64,000 bases of DNA from Streptomyces griseus subsp. griseus (lineage in GTDB: Bacteria > Actinomycetota > Actinomycetes > Streptomycetales > Streptomycetaceae), in NCBI RefSeq assembly GCF_003610995.1, contig NZ_CP032543.1, forward strand, positions 6,572,001-6,636,000. The letters run 5' to 3'. Below, one piece after another: positions 37,227-45,474 of this stretch; positions within the stretch are counted from its first letter, which is position 1; every line of letters starts with the position of its first letter. The position numbers and the translations under genes were made by a program. The notes under the pieces are model-generated. The model did no database searches. It was given only the letters and a program-made list of their open reading frames with translations, and had not been told where the DNA came from.

Positions 37227-38254
37227 AACGCCGCTCCCTCACGGGACCGCTCACCAAGTCCCTCGTCTTCGTCGTGGTGACCGTCCTCGCCACCACCGTC
37301 CTCGGGCTCTCCATCGCCAACACGGGCGTCGGCGACACCACGACGTACAAGGCGCGGTTCACCGACGCCACCGGGCTCATCCCCGGCGACAGTGTCCGCA
37401 TCGCGGGGGTGAAGGTCGGTCAGGTCGAGTCCGTCCGGGTCGCCGACCGCAGGGTCGCCGAGGTCACCTTCGGCGTACGCAGAGGGCGTACGCTCCCCGC
37501 CTCGGTGACGGCGGCCATCAAGTACCTCAACATGGTCGGCCAGCGCTATGTCGACCTGGACCGGGGCGCCGGACCGGTCGGCCGGACCTTCGCGGCCGGG
37601 GCCACCATCCCGCTCTCCCGGACCACCCCGGCCCTCGACCTCACCCAGCTCTTCAACGGTTTCCAGCCCCTGTTCGAGGGGCTGTCCCCGCCGGACGTCA
37701 ACCAGCTCGCCGGCTCCATCGTCCAGGTGCTCCAGGGCGAGGGCGGCACCGTCGACTCCATCCTGCGCCACGTCGGCTCGCTCACCACCACCGTCGCCGC
37801 CAAGGACCGGGTGATCGGCGAGGTGATCAAGAACCTCAACACGGTCCTCAAGACCGTCAACGACCGGGAGGCCGGCTTCGACGACCTCGTCGTCACCCTG
37901 GAGAAGCTCGTCTCCGGCTTCTCCGGCGACCGCAAGCCGCTCGGCGAGGCCGTCACCGCGATGGGCGCCCTGACCACGGTCACCGCCGACCTCTTCCAGG
38001 ACGGCCGGAAGCCCCTCAAGGACGACATCCGTCAACTGGGCCGCCTCAGTAACCAGTTGGACAAGGGGACACCCCAGATCGAGAACTTCCTCGACAGGAC
38101 CCCGGCCAAGATGGAGGCGATCAGCCGCCTCACCTCCTACGGCTCCTGGCTCAACCTCTACCTCTGCGAGGCCAAGGTCGGCGGGGTGGCCACCGACGAC
38201 GGCTCCACGCCCCCCACCGGCATCGCCATCACCCAGCCGAGGTGCCTGGCATGA
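37223..38254 (+). CDS. mceB: Mce-family lipid-transfer protein B
   Basis: 343-aa Mce protein. GTG at 37223 overlaps the preceding stop (GTGA), which fixes the start. Membrane anchor SLVFVVVTVLATTVLGLSIA; MCE domain ARFTDATGLIPGDSVRIAGV to YLNMVGQRYVDLDRG (about 40-115); helical bundle up to about 300 (LTQLFNGFQPLFEGLSPPDV, TLEKLVSGFSG); then a short tail with two Cys (NLYLCEAKVG and QPRCLA at the very end). Expected to contribute one subunit to a mixed Mce hexamer. Confidence 0.94.
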   Translation: MKRRSLTGPLTKSLVFVVVTVLATTVLGLSIANTGVGDTTTYKARFTDATGLIPGDSVRIAGVKVGQVESVRVADRRVAEVTFGVRRGRTLPASVTAAIKYLNMVGQRYVDLDRGAGPVGRTFAAGATIPLSRTTPALDLTQLFNGFQPLFEGLSPPDVNQLAGSIVQVLQGEGGTVDSILRHVGSLTTTVAAKDRVIGEVIKNLNTVLKTVNDREAGFDDLVVTLEKLVSGFSGDRKPLGEAVTAMGALTTVTADLFQDGRKPLKDDIRQLGRLSNQLDKGTPQIENFLDRTPAKMEAISRLTSYGSWLNLYLCEAKVGGVATDDGSTPPTGIAITQPRCLA

Positions 38255-39267
38255 CCCTCACCCCCGTCCGGGAACGCGACCCGGTCGCCGTCGCCCTCGT
38301 CGGACTCCTCGTCCTCACGCTCCTGGCCCTCGCCGCCTGGCGCGCCGACTCCCTGCCCTTCGCCGGCGGCGGTACGACGTACAGCGCCGACTTCACCGAA
38401 TCGGCCGGGCTCTCCGAGGGCGACGAGGTGCGGATCGCCGGAGTGAAGGTCGGCAAGGTCACCGGGGTCTCCCTCGACGGGCCCCGCGTCAAGGTCGACT
38501 TCAAGGTCGAGGACGCCTGGATCGGCAACGCCTCCACCGTGGGCATCGCCGTCAAGACCCTCCTCGGCGAGAAGTACCTCGCCGTCGACCCGCTCGGCAA
38601 CGCCCCGCAGGACCCCGGCTCCCGCATCACCGCGAGCCGCACGACCTCCCCGTACGACGTCACCCAGGCGTTCAACGGGCTCGGCGAGACCATCGAGGAG
38701 ATCGACACCGACCAGCTCGCCAAGAGCTTCGAGACGATCTCCGCCACCTTCAAGGACTCCCCGCCTCATGTCCGCAGCGCGGCGGAAGGGCTCTCGGCCC
38801 TCTCGCGTACGGTCTCCCAGCGCGACGCCCAGCTGGCAACCCTGCTCAGGAGCAGCAAACGCCTCACGAAGACCCTCGCCGGCAAGAACAGCAGCTTCGA
38901 AACCCTCCTGGAGGACGGGAACCTGCTGCTCGGCGAGGTCCAGGCCCGCCGCGACGCCATCCACCTGCTGCTCACCGGCACCCGCAGCCTCGGCGTCCAG
39001 CTCACCGGACTCGTCGAGGAGAACGACAAGCAGCTCGGGCCGACCCTGGCCTCCCTCGGCCGGGTCACCGCCGTCCTCGCGAAGAACCGCAAGAGCCTGG
39101 ACAAGGTGCTCGCCATGACCGGCTCGTACAGCCGGCTCGTCGGCAACACCCTGGGCAACGGGCGGTGGTTCGACACGTACGCCTGCGGAGTCGTCCCCCG
39201 GAACTACCTCCCCGCCGGCACACCCCCGGCGGCCGGATGCATGCCACCGAAGCAAGGCGGCCGCTGA
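38251..39267 (+). CDS. mceC: Mce-family lipid-transfer protein C
   Basis: 338-aa Mce protein. ATG at 38251 overlaps the previous stop (ATGA). Anchor VAVALVGLLVLTLLALAAW; MCE domain SADFTESAGLSEGDEVRIAG to TLLGEKYLAVDPLG; helical region DVTQAFNGLGETIEEIDTDQ and RDAIHLLLTGTRSLGVQL; C-terminal DTYACGVVPRNYLPAG with two Cys (CGVV and AAGCM). The repeated patterns DVTQ.FNGL and S..R...L are shared with the neighbouring Mce proteins, showing ancient duplication. Followed by mceD after one base. Confidence 0.94.
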   Translation: MTLTPVRERDPVAVALVGLLVLTLLALAAWRADSLPFAGGGTTYSADFTESAGLSEGDEVRIAGVKVGKVTGVSLDGPRVKVDFKVEDAWIGNASTVGIAVKTLLGEKYLAVDPLGNAPQDPGSRITASRTTSPYDVTQAFNGLGETIEEIDTDQLAKSFETISATFKDSPPHVRSAAEGLSALSRTVSQRDAQLATLLRSSKRLTKTLAGKNSSFETLLEDGNLLLGEVQARRDAIHLLLTGTRSLGVQLTGLVEENDKQLGPTLASLGRVTAVLAKNRKSLDKVLAMTGSYSRLVGNTLGNGRWFDTYACGVVPRNYLPAGTPPAAGCMPPKQGGR

Positions 39268-39268
39268 C

Positions 39269-40408
39269 ATGAGACGTACACGCATCATCGGCATCGGCGC
39301 CGGACTCGCGGTCGTCGCCGTGGCCGCCACCACCGGGGTGAGCGCCCTCCAGGAGGACTCCAGGACCACCGTCACCGCCTACTTCGAACAGGCGACGGGC
39401 GTCTACGCCGGGTCCGACCTGCGCATCCTCGGCGTCCGGGTCGGCACGGTCGAGTCCGTCACCCCCGAGGGCAAGGAGGTCAAGGTCGTCCTCCGCCTGG
39501 ACGAGGACATCAAGGTGCCCGAGGACGCCCACGCGGTCGTCGTCGCCCCCAGCCTCGTCGCCGACCGGTACATCCAGCTCGCCCCGGCCTACGACGGCGG
39601 ACCGCTCCTCACGGACGGCGCCGAACTGCCCGCCGCCCGCAACGCCACCCCCGTGGAGGTCGACCAGCTGTACGCCTCCATCACCGAGATCACCACGGCG
39701 CTCGGCCCGAACGGGGCCAACGCCGACGGGGCGCTGGCCCGGCTCCTGGAGACCGGGGCGAAGAATCTGGACGGCAACGGCAAGGCCATCGGCGACTCCG
39801 TCGAACAGTTCGGCAAGGCCGCCAAGACGCTGGACAGGAGCAGCGGCGACCTCTTCGACACCCTGGCCTACCTCCAGTCCTTCACCACCATGCTGAAGGA
39901 GAACGACAGCGAGGTCCGCACCGCCGAGCAGCAGCTCAACTCGGTCACCTCGTTCCTCGCGGACGACAAGAAGAACCTCAGTGCGGCACTCAAGGAGCTG
40001 GGCACCGCACTCGGCCAGGTGAAGACGTTCATCGCCAAGAACCGGGGCGCGCTGAAGAAGAACGTCGACGCCCTGGTCCCCATCACCCAGGCCCTGGTCG
40101 ACCAACGTGCCTCGCTGGCCGAGGCGATGGACACACTGCCGCTGGCGGCGGGCAACGTCCTGAACGCGTACGACCCCGCCAACCGGACCCTCAACGGCCG
40201 GGCCAACCTCAACGAACTGTCCATGGGCGGCCCCCTCGTCGACCCGGACGCGGCCGCCGGCCCGCCGCCCGGCCTCGCACCCGTCGACGCGAACCGCCGG
40301 AAGGCGCTGCCCGTCCTGCCGCTGCCGGAGGTCGGGACGGTCTTCGGCACGCCGGAGAAGCAGCCGGTGAAGCGGAAGCCGGGCGAGCAGAAGGGAGCGG
40401 ACCGATGA
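39269..40408 (+). CDS. mceD: Mce-family lipid-transfer protein D
   Basis: 379-aa Mce protein. N-terminal anchor RIIGIGAGLAVVAVAATTGV; MCE domain AYFEQATGVYAGSDLRILGV to APSLVADRYIQLAPAYDGG; helical region DQLYASITEITTALGPNGAN, LDRSSGDLFDTLAYLQSFTT; C-terminal Pro-rich tail with basic end (PEKQPVKRKPGEQK). Starts one base after mceC and ends in ATGA overlap with mceE. No lipobox is seen. Confidence 0.94.
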   Translation: MRRTRIIGIGAGLAVVAVAATTGVSALQEDSRTTVTAYFEQATGVYAGSDLRILGVRVGTVESVTPEGKEVKVVLRLDEDIKVPEDAHAVVVAPSLVADRYIQLAPAYDGGPLLTDGAELPAARNATPVEVDQLYASITEITTALGPNGANADGALARLLETGAKNLDGNGKAIGDSVEQFGKAAKTLDRSSGDLFDTLAYLQSFTTMLKENDSEVRTAEQQLNSVTSFLADDKKNLSAALKELGTALGQVKTFIAKNRGALKKNVDALVPITQALVDQRASLAEAMDTLPLAAGNVLNAYDPANRTLNGRANLNELSMGGPLVDPDAAAGPPPGLAPVDANRRKALPVLPLPEVGTVFGTPEKQPVKRKPGEQKGADR

Positions 40409-41655
40409 GCGGTTCCCCGCACACCACGAGCGGCTCCCCGGACGCGCCGGCCGAGCCCCCGCAGGCCAACGGCGCCCGCGCCCGCACCGGCGCCCGGCTG
40501 GCCGTCGGCGCCGTCGCCCTGCTGGCCACCGGAGCGCTGATCGCCCTGGTCGCCGTCCGCGCCGACGGCCCGGTCTTCACGGGCATCGAACAGATACCGC
40601 TGCCCGGCGGCGCGGACCTCGGCGACAGCCCGTACGAGATCACCGCAGAGTTCGGCGACGTCCTCAGCCTGGCCCCGCAGTCGTCTGTCAAGGTCAACGA
40701 CGTGTCCGTCGGGCGCGTCACCAGGATCGACCTCGCCGCCGACGGCTGGAGCGCCCGGGTCACCATGCGGGTCAACGGGGACATCGACCTCCCCGCCAAC
40801 GCCCTCGCCCGCCTCGAACAGTCCAGCCTCCTCGGCGAGAAGTTCATCCAGCTCACCCCGCCCGCCGAAGGCACCGCTCGCGGCTCCCTGGCGGAGACCG
40901 GCCGCATCCCGCTCACCCGGACGAACCGTAACCCCGAGGTCGAAGAGGTCTTCGGCGCCCTCTCCCTGCTCCTCAACGGAGGAGGGATCAACCAGCTCAA
41001 GACCATCACCACCGAGCTGAACAAGGCGCTCACCGGCCAGGAGCCGCAGATCCGCTCCATGCTGAACCGGGTCGACACCCTCGTCACCAACCTGGACAGC
41101 AACAAGGGCGACATCACCCGGGCCCTCGACGGCGTCAACCGGCTCGCCGCAACGCTCGCCACCCGCAGACAGGACGTCGGAACGGTCCTCACCGGGCTCA
41201 GCCCCGGACTGAAGGTCCTGGAGAAACAGCGCGGCTCGCTGCTGACCATGCTGCGCACCCTCGACACGCTCTCCACGGTGGCCGTCGACACGATCAACAG
41301 GAGCAAGGCCGACATGATCGCCGACCTGAAGGCGCTCGCCCCGACCCTGAAGGCGCTCGCCGACTCCGGCAAGGACCTCCCCGACGCGCTCCAGGCCTCG
41401 CTGACCTACCCCTTCACGGACGAGGTGCTGCGCGGGGTGAAGGGCGACTACCTGAACGTCTACCTGGACGTCACGGCCGCGCCCGGCACCCGGATCATCC
41501 CGGCGCTCACCCCGGACGACCCGACCGTGCCCCCGCCGCCGCGCGAGCCCGGCGCGGAGGGCGCGGCGGCGGCCCGCAACGCGCTCCCGCTCCCCCTGCC
41601 GGCCGTCTCCGGTACGCCGGGTCCCGAGGCAGCGGAGAAGGGCGGCACCCCGTGA
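40405..41655 (+). CDS. mceE: Mce-family lipid-transfer protein E
   Basis: 416-aa Mce protein. A longer cytoplasmic N-terminus (about 35 residues, Pro/Ala-rich) precedes the anchor LAVGAVALLATGALIALVAV; MCE domain AEFGDVLSLAPQSSVKVNDV to LEQSSLLGEKFIQLTPP; helical region FGALSLLLNGGGINQLKTIT, VLEKQRGSLLTMLRTLDTLS. Mycobacterial MceE proteins are lipoproteins, but no lipobox Cys follows the hydrophobic segment here. The Pro-rich C-terminus overlaps the mceF start by GTGA. Confidence 0.93.
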   Translation: MSGSPHTTSGSPDAPAEPPQANGARARTGARLAVGAVALLATGALIALVAVRADGPVFTGIEQIPLPGGADLGDSPYEITAEFGDVLSLAPQSSVKVNDVSVGRVTRIDLAADGWSARVTMRVNGDIDLPANALARLEQSSLLGEKFIQLTPPAEGTARGSLAETGRIPLTRTNRNPEVEEVFGALSLLLNGGGINQLKTITTELNKALTGQEPQIRSMLNRVDTLVTNLDSNKGDITRALDGVNRLAATLATRRQDVGTVLTGLSPGLKVLEKQRGSLLTMLRTLDTLSTVAVDTINRSKADMIADLKALAPTLKALADSGKDLPDALQASLTYPFTDEVLRGVKGDYLNVYLDVTAAPGTRIIPALTPDDPTVPPPPREPGAEGAAAARNALPLPLPAVSGTPGPEAAEKGGTP

Positions 41656-42923
41656 TCACTCCCGCCATCCGGCTCAAGAACATCGCCTTCCTCGTCATCG
41701 CCGCGCTCGTCCTGGGCTACCTCGGCGTGCGGTACGCCGGCCTCGGCCACTACGTCGGACTGCGCAGCTACTACACGGTCATGGTCCAGCTCCCGCAGAC
41801 GGGAGGCCTCTACACCCACTCCAACGTCAGCTACCGGGGCGTCTCGGTGGGCCGGGTCGGCCCCATCCGGCTGACCGACGACGGGGTGGAGGCCGAGCTG
41901 CGGATCGAGAAGGACGCCCCGCCCATCCCGGACAGCCTGAAAGCCGTCGTCGCCAACCTCTCGGCCGTCGGCGAGCAGTACGTCGACCTGCGCCCGACCC
42001 GCTCCGACGGCCCCTATCTGGGCAACGGTTCGGTGATCGACGCGGCCGACACCACACTCCCGGCGCCGCCCACCGAAGTCCTCACCAGCGTCAACGACTT
42101 CGCGAGCTCCGTCGACCTGGAGCATCTGCGCACGGTCGTCGAGGAGTTCGGCACCGCCTTCGAAGGGCGCGGTGACGACCTCCAGGTGCTGCTGGACAGC
42201 GGAAGCGAGTTCATCACCGCGGCCGACCGGGCCCTTCCGGCGACCACCCGGCTGATGGCCGACGGCGAGACCGTCCTGCGGACCCAGGCCGAACAGGGCG
42301 CGGCACTCAAGGGGTTCGCCTCCGGAGCCAAGGAACTGGCGGCCGAACTCAAGGGCTCCGACGGCGACCTGCGGCGGCTGATCGCCACCACGCCCGACGC
42401 CGCCGTACAGATCAGCGGGCTGCTGCGCGACCTCGACCCCGCCTTCGGTGTCGTCGTCGCCAACCTGCTCACCACATCGGAGGTCGCCGTCACCCGCCAA
42501 CGAGGCCTGGAGGAGCTGCTGGTGAAGCTGCCGGCGGTGGTCGCGGCCGGAGCGAGCGCGGTCGACGAGGACGGTGCCCGGTTCGGTATGTCGGTCACCT
42601 TCTTCGAGCCGCTGCCCTGCACCGCCGGGTACGGCGCCACGAGGTACCGCAACGGACTCGACACCTCGCCCGCGCCCGCCCTCAACTCCGCTGCGCGGTG
42701 CGCCTCTTCACCCGGTACGGGGATCAACGTGCGAGGCAGCGCCAACGCGCCGAAGGGCGGCCCGGTCCCGTCGCCCGCCAAGCCCGGATCGATGCTGCTG
42801 GAAGAGGGTGCCGGCGCCGACGTGAAGGACCGCCTGCCCGGCGCGCTCGGCACCACGCCCCGTACCGGTCCTCCCGCCCCCGGCATGGCCGGACTCCTGG
42901 GGTTGGGAGGCGGTGGCTCATGA
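41652..42923 (+). CDS. mceF: Mce-family lipid-transfer protein F
   Basis: 423-aa Mce protein, last of the six. GTG start overlaps the preceding stop. Anchor IAFLVIAALVLGYLGVRYAG; MCE domain YTVMVQLPQTGGLYTHSNVS to VVANLSAVGEQYVDLRPT; helical region PPTEVLTSVNDFASSVDLEH, LLRDLDPAFGVVVANLLTTS; C-terminal domain with Cys (EPLPCTAGYG, ALNSAARCASS). Its end overlaps the first Mce-associated gene (ATGA). Confidence 0.94.
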   Translation: MITPAIRLKNIAFLVIAALVLGYLGVRYAGLGHYVGLRSYYTVMVQLPQTGGLYTHSNVSYRGVSVGRVGPIRLTDDGVEAELRIEKDAPPIPDSLKAVVANLSAVGEQYVDLRPTRSDGPYLGNGSVIDAADTTLPAPPTEVLTSVNDFASSVDLEHLRTVVEEFGTAFEGRGDDLQVLLDSGSEFITAADRALPATTRLMADGETVLRTQAEQGAALKGFASGAKELAAELKGSDGDLRRLIATTPDAAVQISGLLRDLDPAFGVVVANLLTTSEVAVTRQRGLEELLVKLPAVVAAGASAVDEDGARFGMSVTFFEPLPCTAGYGATRYRNGLDTSPAPALNSAARCASSPGTGINVRGSANAPKGGPVPSPAKPGSMLLEEGAGADVKDRLPGALGTTPRTGPPAPGMAGLLGLGGGGS

Positions 42924-43441
42924 CGCTCCGCACCCGGCACCTCGGCGGCTGGGCCGTTCTGCTGGCCGCCGCCCTCGTCTGCGGATTCGGCGCCTGGTCG
43001 TACGCCCAGGCACGCGGCGACCGCACCCTGGCCTACGCCAAGGCCCGCGACACGGCCCTGGCCGAGGGCAGACGCCACCTCGCCACGCTGAACAGCCTGG
43101 ACGGCAAGGACGCCACCAGCGTCTCCACCGGGCTGCGGGCCTGGCGCGACTCCTCCACCGGGCCGCTCCACGACCAGCTGAAGCGGACCTCGGCGGCCGA
43201 CGCGAGGACGCTCACGACGGCGGGCGACACCGCCGACGGCAAGGTGACCTCGGCGGCGCTCACCGCCCTGGACGACCGGACCGGCACGGCGGAGCTGATC
43301 GCCACCGTGGACGTCGAGGTCACCCCGCGCACGGGCAGCCCCGGCACCCAGCGCAAACGCTTCACCGCCACGCTCGCCCGCACGGGTGACGGCTGGAAGG
43401 TCAAGGCGCTCACGGCGATGGCGGCGGGAGACGGCGGATGA
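42920..43441 (+). CDS. Mce-associated membrane protein 1
   Basis: 173-aa protein with one N-terminal membrane helix (GGWAVLLAAALVCGFGAWSY) and an extracellular domain of NTF2/Mam-like type (RDTALAEGRRHLATLNSLDG, RDSSTGPLHDQLKRT, VTPRTGSPGTQRKRFTATLA, TGDGWKVKAL). Starts inside the mceF stop (ATGA) and ends in ATGA overlap with the next gene. Mycobacterial Mam proteins stabilise Mce complexes; the same role is expected here. Confidence 0.88.
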   Translation: MTLRTRHLGGWAVLLAAALVCGFGAWSYAQARGDRTLAYAKARDTALAEGRRHLATLNSLDGKDATSVSTGLRAWRDSSTGPLHDQLKRTSAADARTLTTAGDTADGKVTSAALTALDDRTGTAELIATVDVEVTPRTGSPGTQRKRFTATLARTGDGWKVKALTAMAAGDGG

Positions 43442-44031
43442 GCGAGCCAACAGTGTTGATGGACAAGGCGGTCGGGGACGAGGAGCCCATCGACGACGCC
43501 GAATCGGACCCCACCGACGAGCCCGGTGGCCGCCCCTGGTGGCCCCGCATCCTCGGCGCCCTCCTGGCCGTCGTCCTGCTCGCGACCGGCGGGCTCCTCT
43601 TCGCCGAAGGACGCGAGCTGCGCGACACCCCGGCCACCGGCAACCTCGCCCTCACGGACGCCGAGGCCACCACCCGGGTCACCGGCGACGTCAGCAACGC
43701 GCTCGGCAGGATCTTCTCCTACGGCCCCGACGCCACCGCCCTCACCAAGGACGCGGCACAAGAGGTCCTCGCGGGCAAGGCCCTCCAGCAGTACGCCGCG
43801 CTGTTCGGCCAGGTCGAGAAGCAGGCCGCCGACCAGAAGCTGACGCTCACCACCCATGTCGTACGGGCCGGAGTCACCCGGCTGACCGCTACCGGCGCCC
43901 ACCTCCTGGTCTTCCTCGATCAGGTCTACGAACGCCGTGGCCGGCCCGCCACCACCGCATCCGCCCAGCTCTCCGTCACCGCCGAACTGCGGGACGAACA
44001 GTGGCGGATCGTCGAGATCAGCTCCGTATGA
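43438..44031 (+). CDS. Mce-associated membrane protein 2
   Basis: 197-aa protein. Acidic cytoplasmic N-terminus (about 35 residues), one membrane helix (ILGALLAVVLLATGGLLFAE), then an extracellular Mam-like domain (NLALTDAEATTRVTGDVSNA, IFSYGPDATALTKDA, THVVRAGVTRLTATGAHLLV, RDEQWRIVEISSV). Shares the pattern of the other Mce-associated proteins. Coupled by overlap to its upstream neighbour. Confidence 0.88.
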   Translation: MSEPTVLMDKAVGDEEPIDDAESDPTDEPGGRPWWPRILGALLAVVLLATGGLLFAEGRELRDTPATGNLALTDAEATTRVTGDVSNALGRIFSYGPDATALTKDAAQEVLAGKALQQYAALFGQVEKQAADQKLTLTTHVVRAGVTRLTATGAHLLVFLDQVYERRGRPATTASAQLSVTAELRDEQWRIVEISSV

Positions 44032-44051
44032 AGGCAGGGGAGAGACACCAC

Positions 44052-44579
44052 ATGGCACGGGCGACGACGAGGAACCCCCTGGTGATCGCGGCGACGGCGC
44101 TCGCGGTCGTCGCGGCCGGGGCGGCGGGCTGGGGCGGCCGGCTGTGGTACGAAGCCGCCCACGACGACGCGGCCTCCTACGCGCAGGCGCGGGACGACGC
44201 CCTGGCGGCGGGGGAGCAGGCGGTCCAGAACATGAACACCCTGGACCACCGCACGCTGGAGAAGGGCCTCGACAGCTGGGAGGAGTCCACCACCGGCGAT
44301 CTGCACCGCCAACTCGTCGAAGGGCGCGACGCGTTCGCCGAGCAGATCGTGGCGGCGAAGACGGTCAGCACGGCGAAGGTCCTCTCCGGCGCGGTGACCG
44401 AACTCGACGAACGGGCGGGCCGGGCGGGGGTGATGGTGGCGCTGCGGGTCACCGTCACCGCGCCCAAGGGCGACCCGGCGGTGAAGGAGAGCCGGATGCT
44501 CGGCACCCTCACCCGGACCTCGGAGGGGTGGAAGCTCAGCGCACTCGGCCAGGCCCCCGTCGGCTCCACGGCCGGCTGA
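44052..44579 (+). CDS. Mce-associated membrane protein 3
   Basis: 175-aa protein closely resembling Mce-associated protein 1: one N-terminal helix (NPLVIAATALAVVAAGAAGW), then SYAQARDDALAAGEQAVQNM, SWEESTTGDLHRQLVEGRD, and GDPAVKESRMLGTLTRTSEG. ATG 44052 is preferred because GGGGAG lies eight bases upstream. An alternative ATG at 44028 overlaps the previous stop and would add eight residues. Probable product of tandem duplication within the operon. Confidence 0.86.
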   Translation: MARATTRNPLVIAATALAVVAAGAAGWGGRLWYEAAHDDAASYAQARDDALAAGEQAVQNMNTLDHRTLEKGLDSWEESTTGDLHRQLVEGRDAFAEQIVAAKTVSTAKVLSGAVTELDERAGRAGVMVALRVTVTAPKGDPAVKESRMLGTLTRTSEGWKLSALGQAPVGSTAG

Positions 44580-44636
44580 ACCCGTACCCGCTCCGGCCCA
44601 CGCCGCCCCGACTCCGTACCCGAGAGGACCTCCCCC

Positions 44637-45437
44637 ATGTCGACGACCCGCCACCTGGTCAACCGCCGCCGCAGGCTCGCCACGTCACCGTCACGTGCGG
44701 CGGTGGCCCCGGCCTCGGACGAGGAGGCCACGGAGAGGACCACGGAACCACCAGGCCCGCGAGAGCCGGACCGGGAATCCGGGGCAGTGACGGAGTCCGA
44801 GCCGCTGCACGAGCCCGGGGGCGTAACGGAATCCGAGCCGGAACACGAGCCCGAGGCCGTCGCGGAATCCGACCCACAACCCGAACCCGGGCCCGACGCC
44901 GTAGCCGCGTCCCCACGCCGGCGCATCCGTCCCCGCCTCCCCGCCCTCCTCTGCGCCCTCACCGTCCTCCTCGGGGCCTTCGCGGCCTGGGCGTTCACCT
45001 CGGCGGCGAGCCTGCGGGACGAGCCCGCACGGCAGAACACCGCGCTCACCGACATCGCCCGCACCAGCGAGGTGAAGGGCCGGATCACCGAGGCGGTCGG
45101 CGCCGTGTTCTCGTACGACTACGCCTCGCCCGCCCGCTCGGACCGCGCGGCGAAGACCCATCTGACGGGCAGGGCGGTGCAGCAGCACCAGGACATGCTC
45201 GCGGACGTGCGGGAGCAGGGGCCGCGGCAGAAGCTCGTCCTCACCACCACCGTCACCGGGAGCGGGGTGGAGTACCTGGACGGCGACCGCGCCCGGCTGC
45301 TGATCTTCGCCGACCAGAGCAACACCCGTACCGGCAAGGACGAGGAGACCACCTACGCGGCGGCCATGTTCGCCGTGGACGCCGTCCGCCGCGGGGACAC
45401 CTGGCGGATCGCCGCCATCGACACGTTCACCCGCTGA
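44637..45437 (+). CDS. Mce-associated membrane protein 4 with acidic Glu/Pro-repeat N-terminus
   Basis: 266-aa protein. The first 100 residues are cytoplasmic, acidic and repetitive (several units of the type VTESEPxHEPG), then one membrane helix (LPALLCALTVLLGAFAAWAF) and the Mam-like extracellular domain (NTALTDIARTSEVKGRITEA, VFSYDYASPARSDRAAKTHL, TTVTGSGVEYLDGDRARLLI, RRGDTWRIAAID), most similar to Mce-associated protein 2. Fifty-seven bases separate it from the upstream gene, so a short promoter is possible. The repeats may contact a cytosolic partner. Confidence 0.86.
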   Translation: MSTTRHLVNRRRRLATSPSRAAVAPASDEEATERTTEPPGPREPDRESGAVTESEPLHEPGGVTESEPEHEPEAVAESDPQPEPGPDAVAASPRRRIRPRLPALLCALTVLLGAFAAWAFTSAASLRDEPARQNTALTDIARTSEVKGRITEAVGAVFSYDYASPARSDRAAKTHLTGRAVQQHQDMLADVREQGPRQKLVLTTTVTGSGVEYLDGDRARLLIFADQSNTRTGKDEETTYAAAMFAVDAVRRGDTWRIAAIDTFTR

Positions 45438-45474
45438 ACCGTGGACCCGGGCAGCCGGGGAGAGGGGAGCAGCT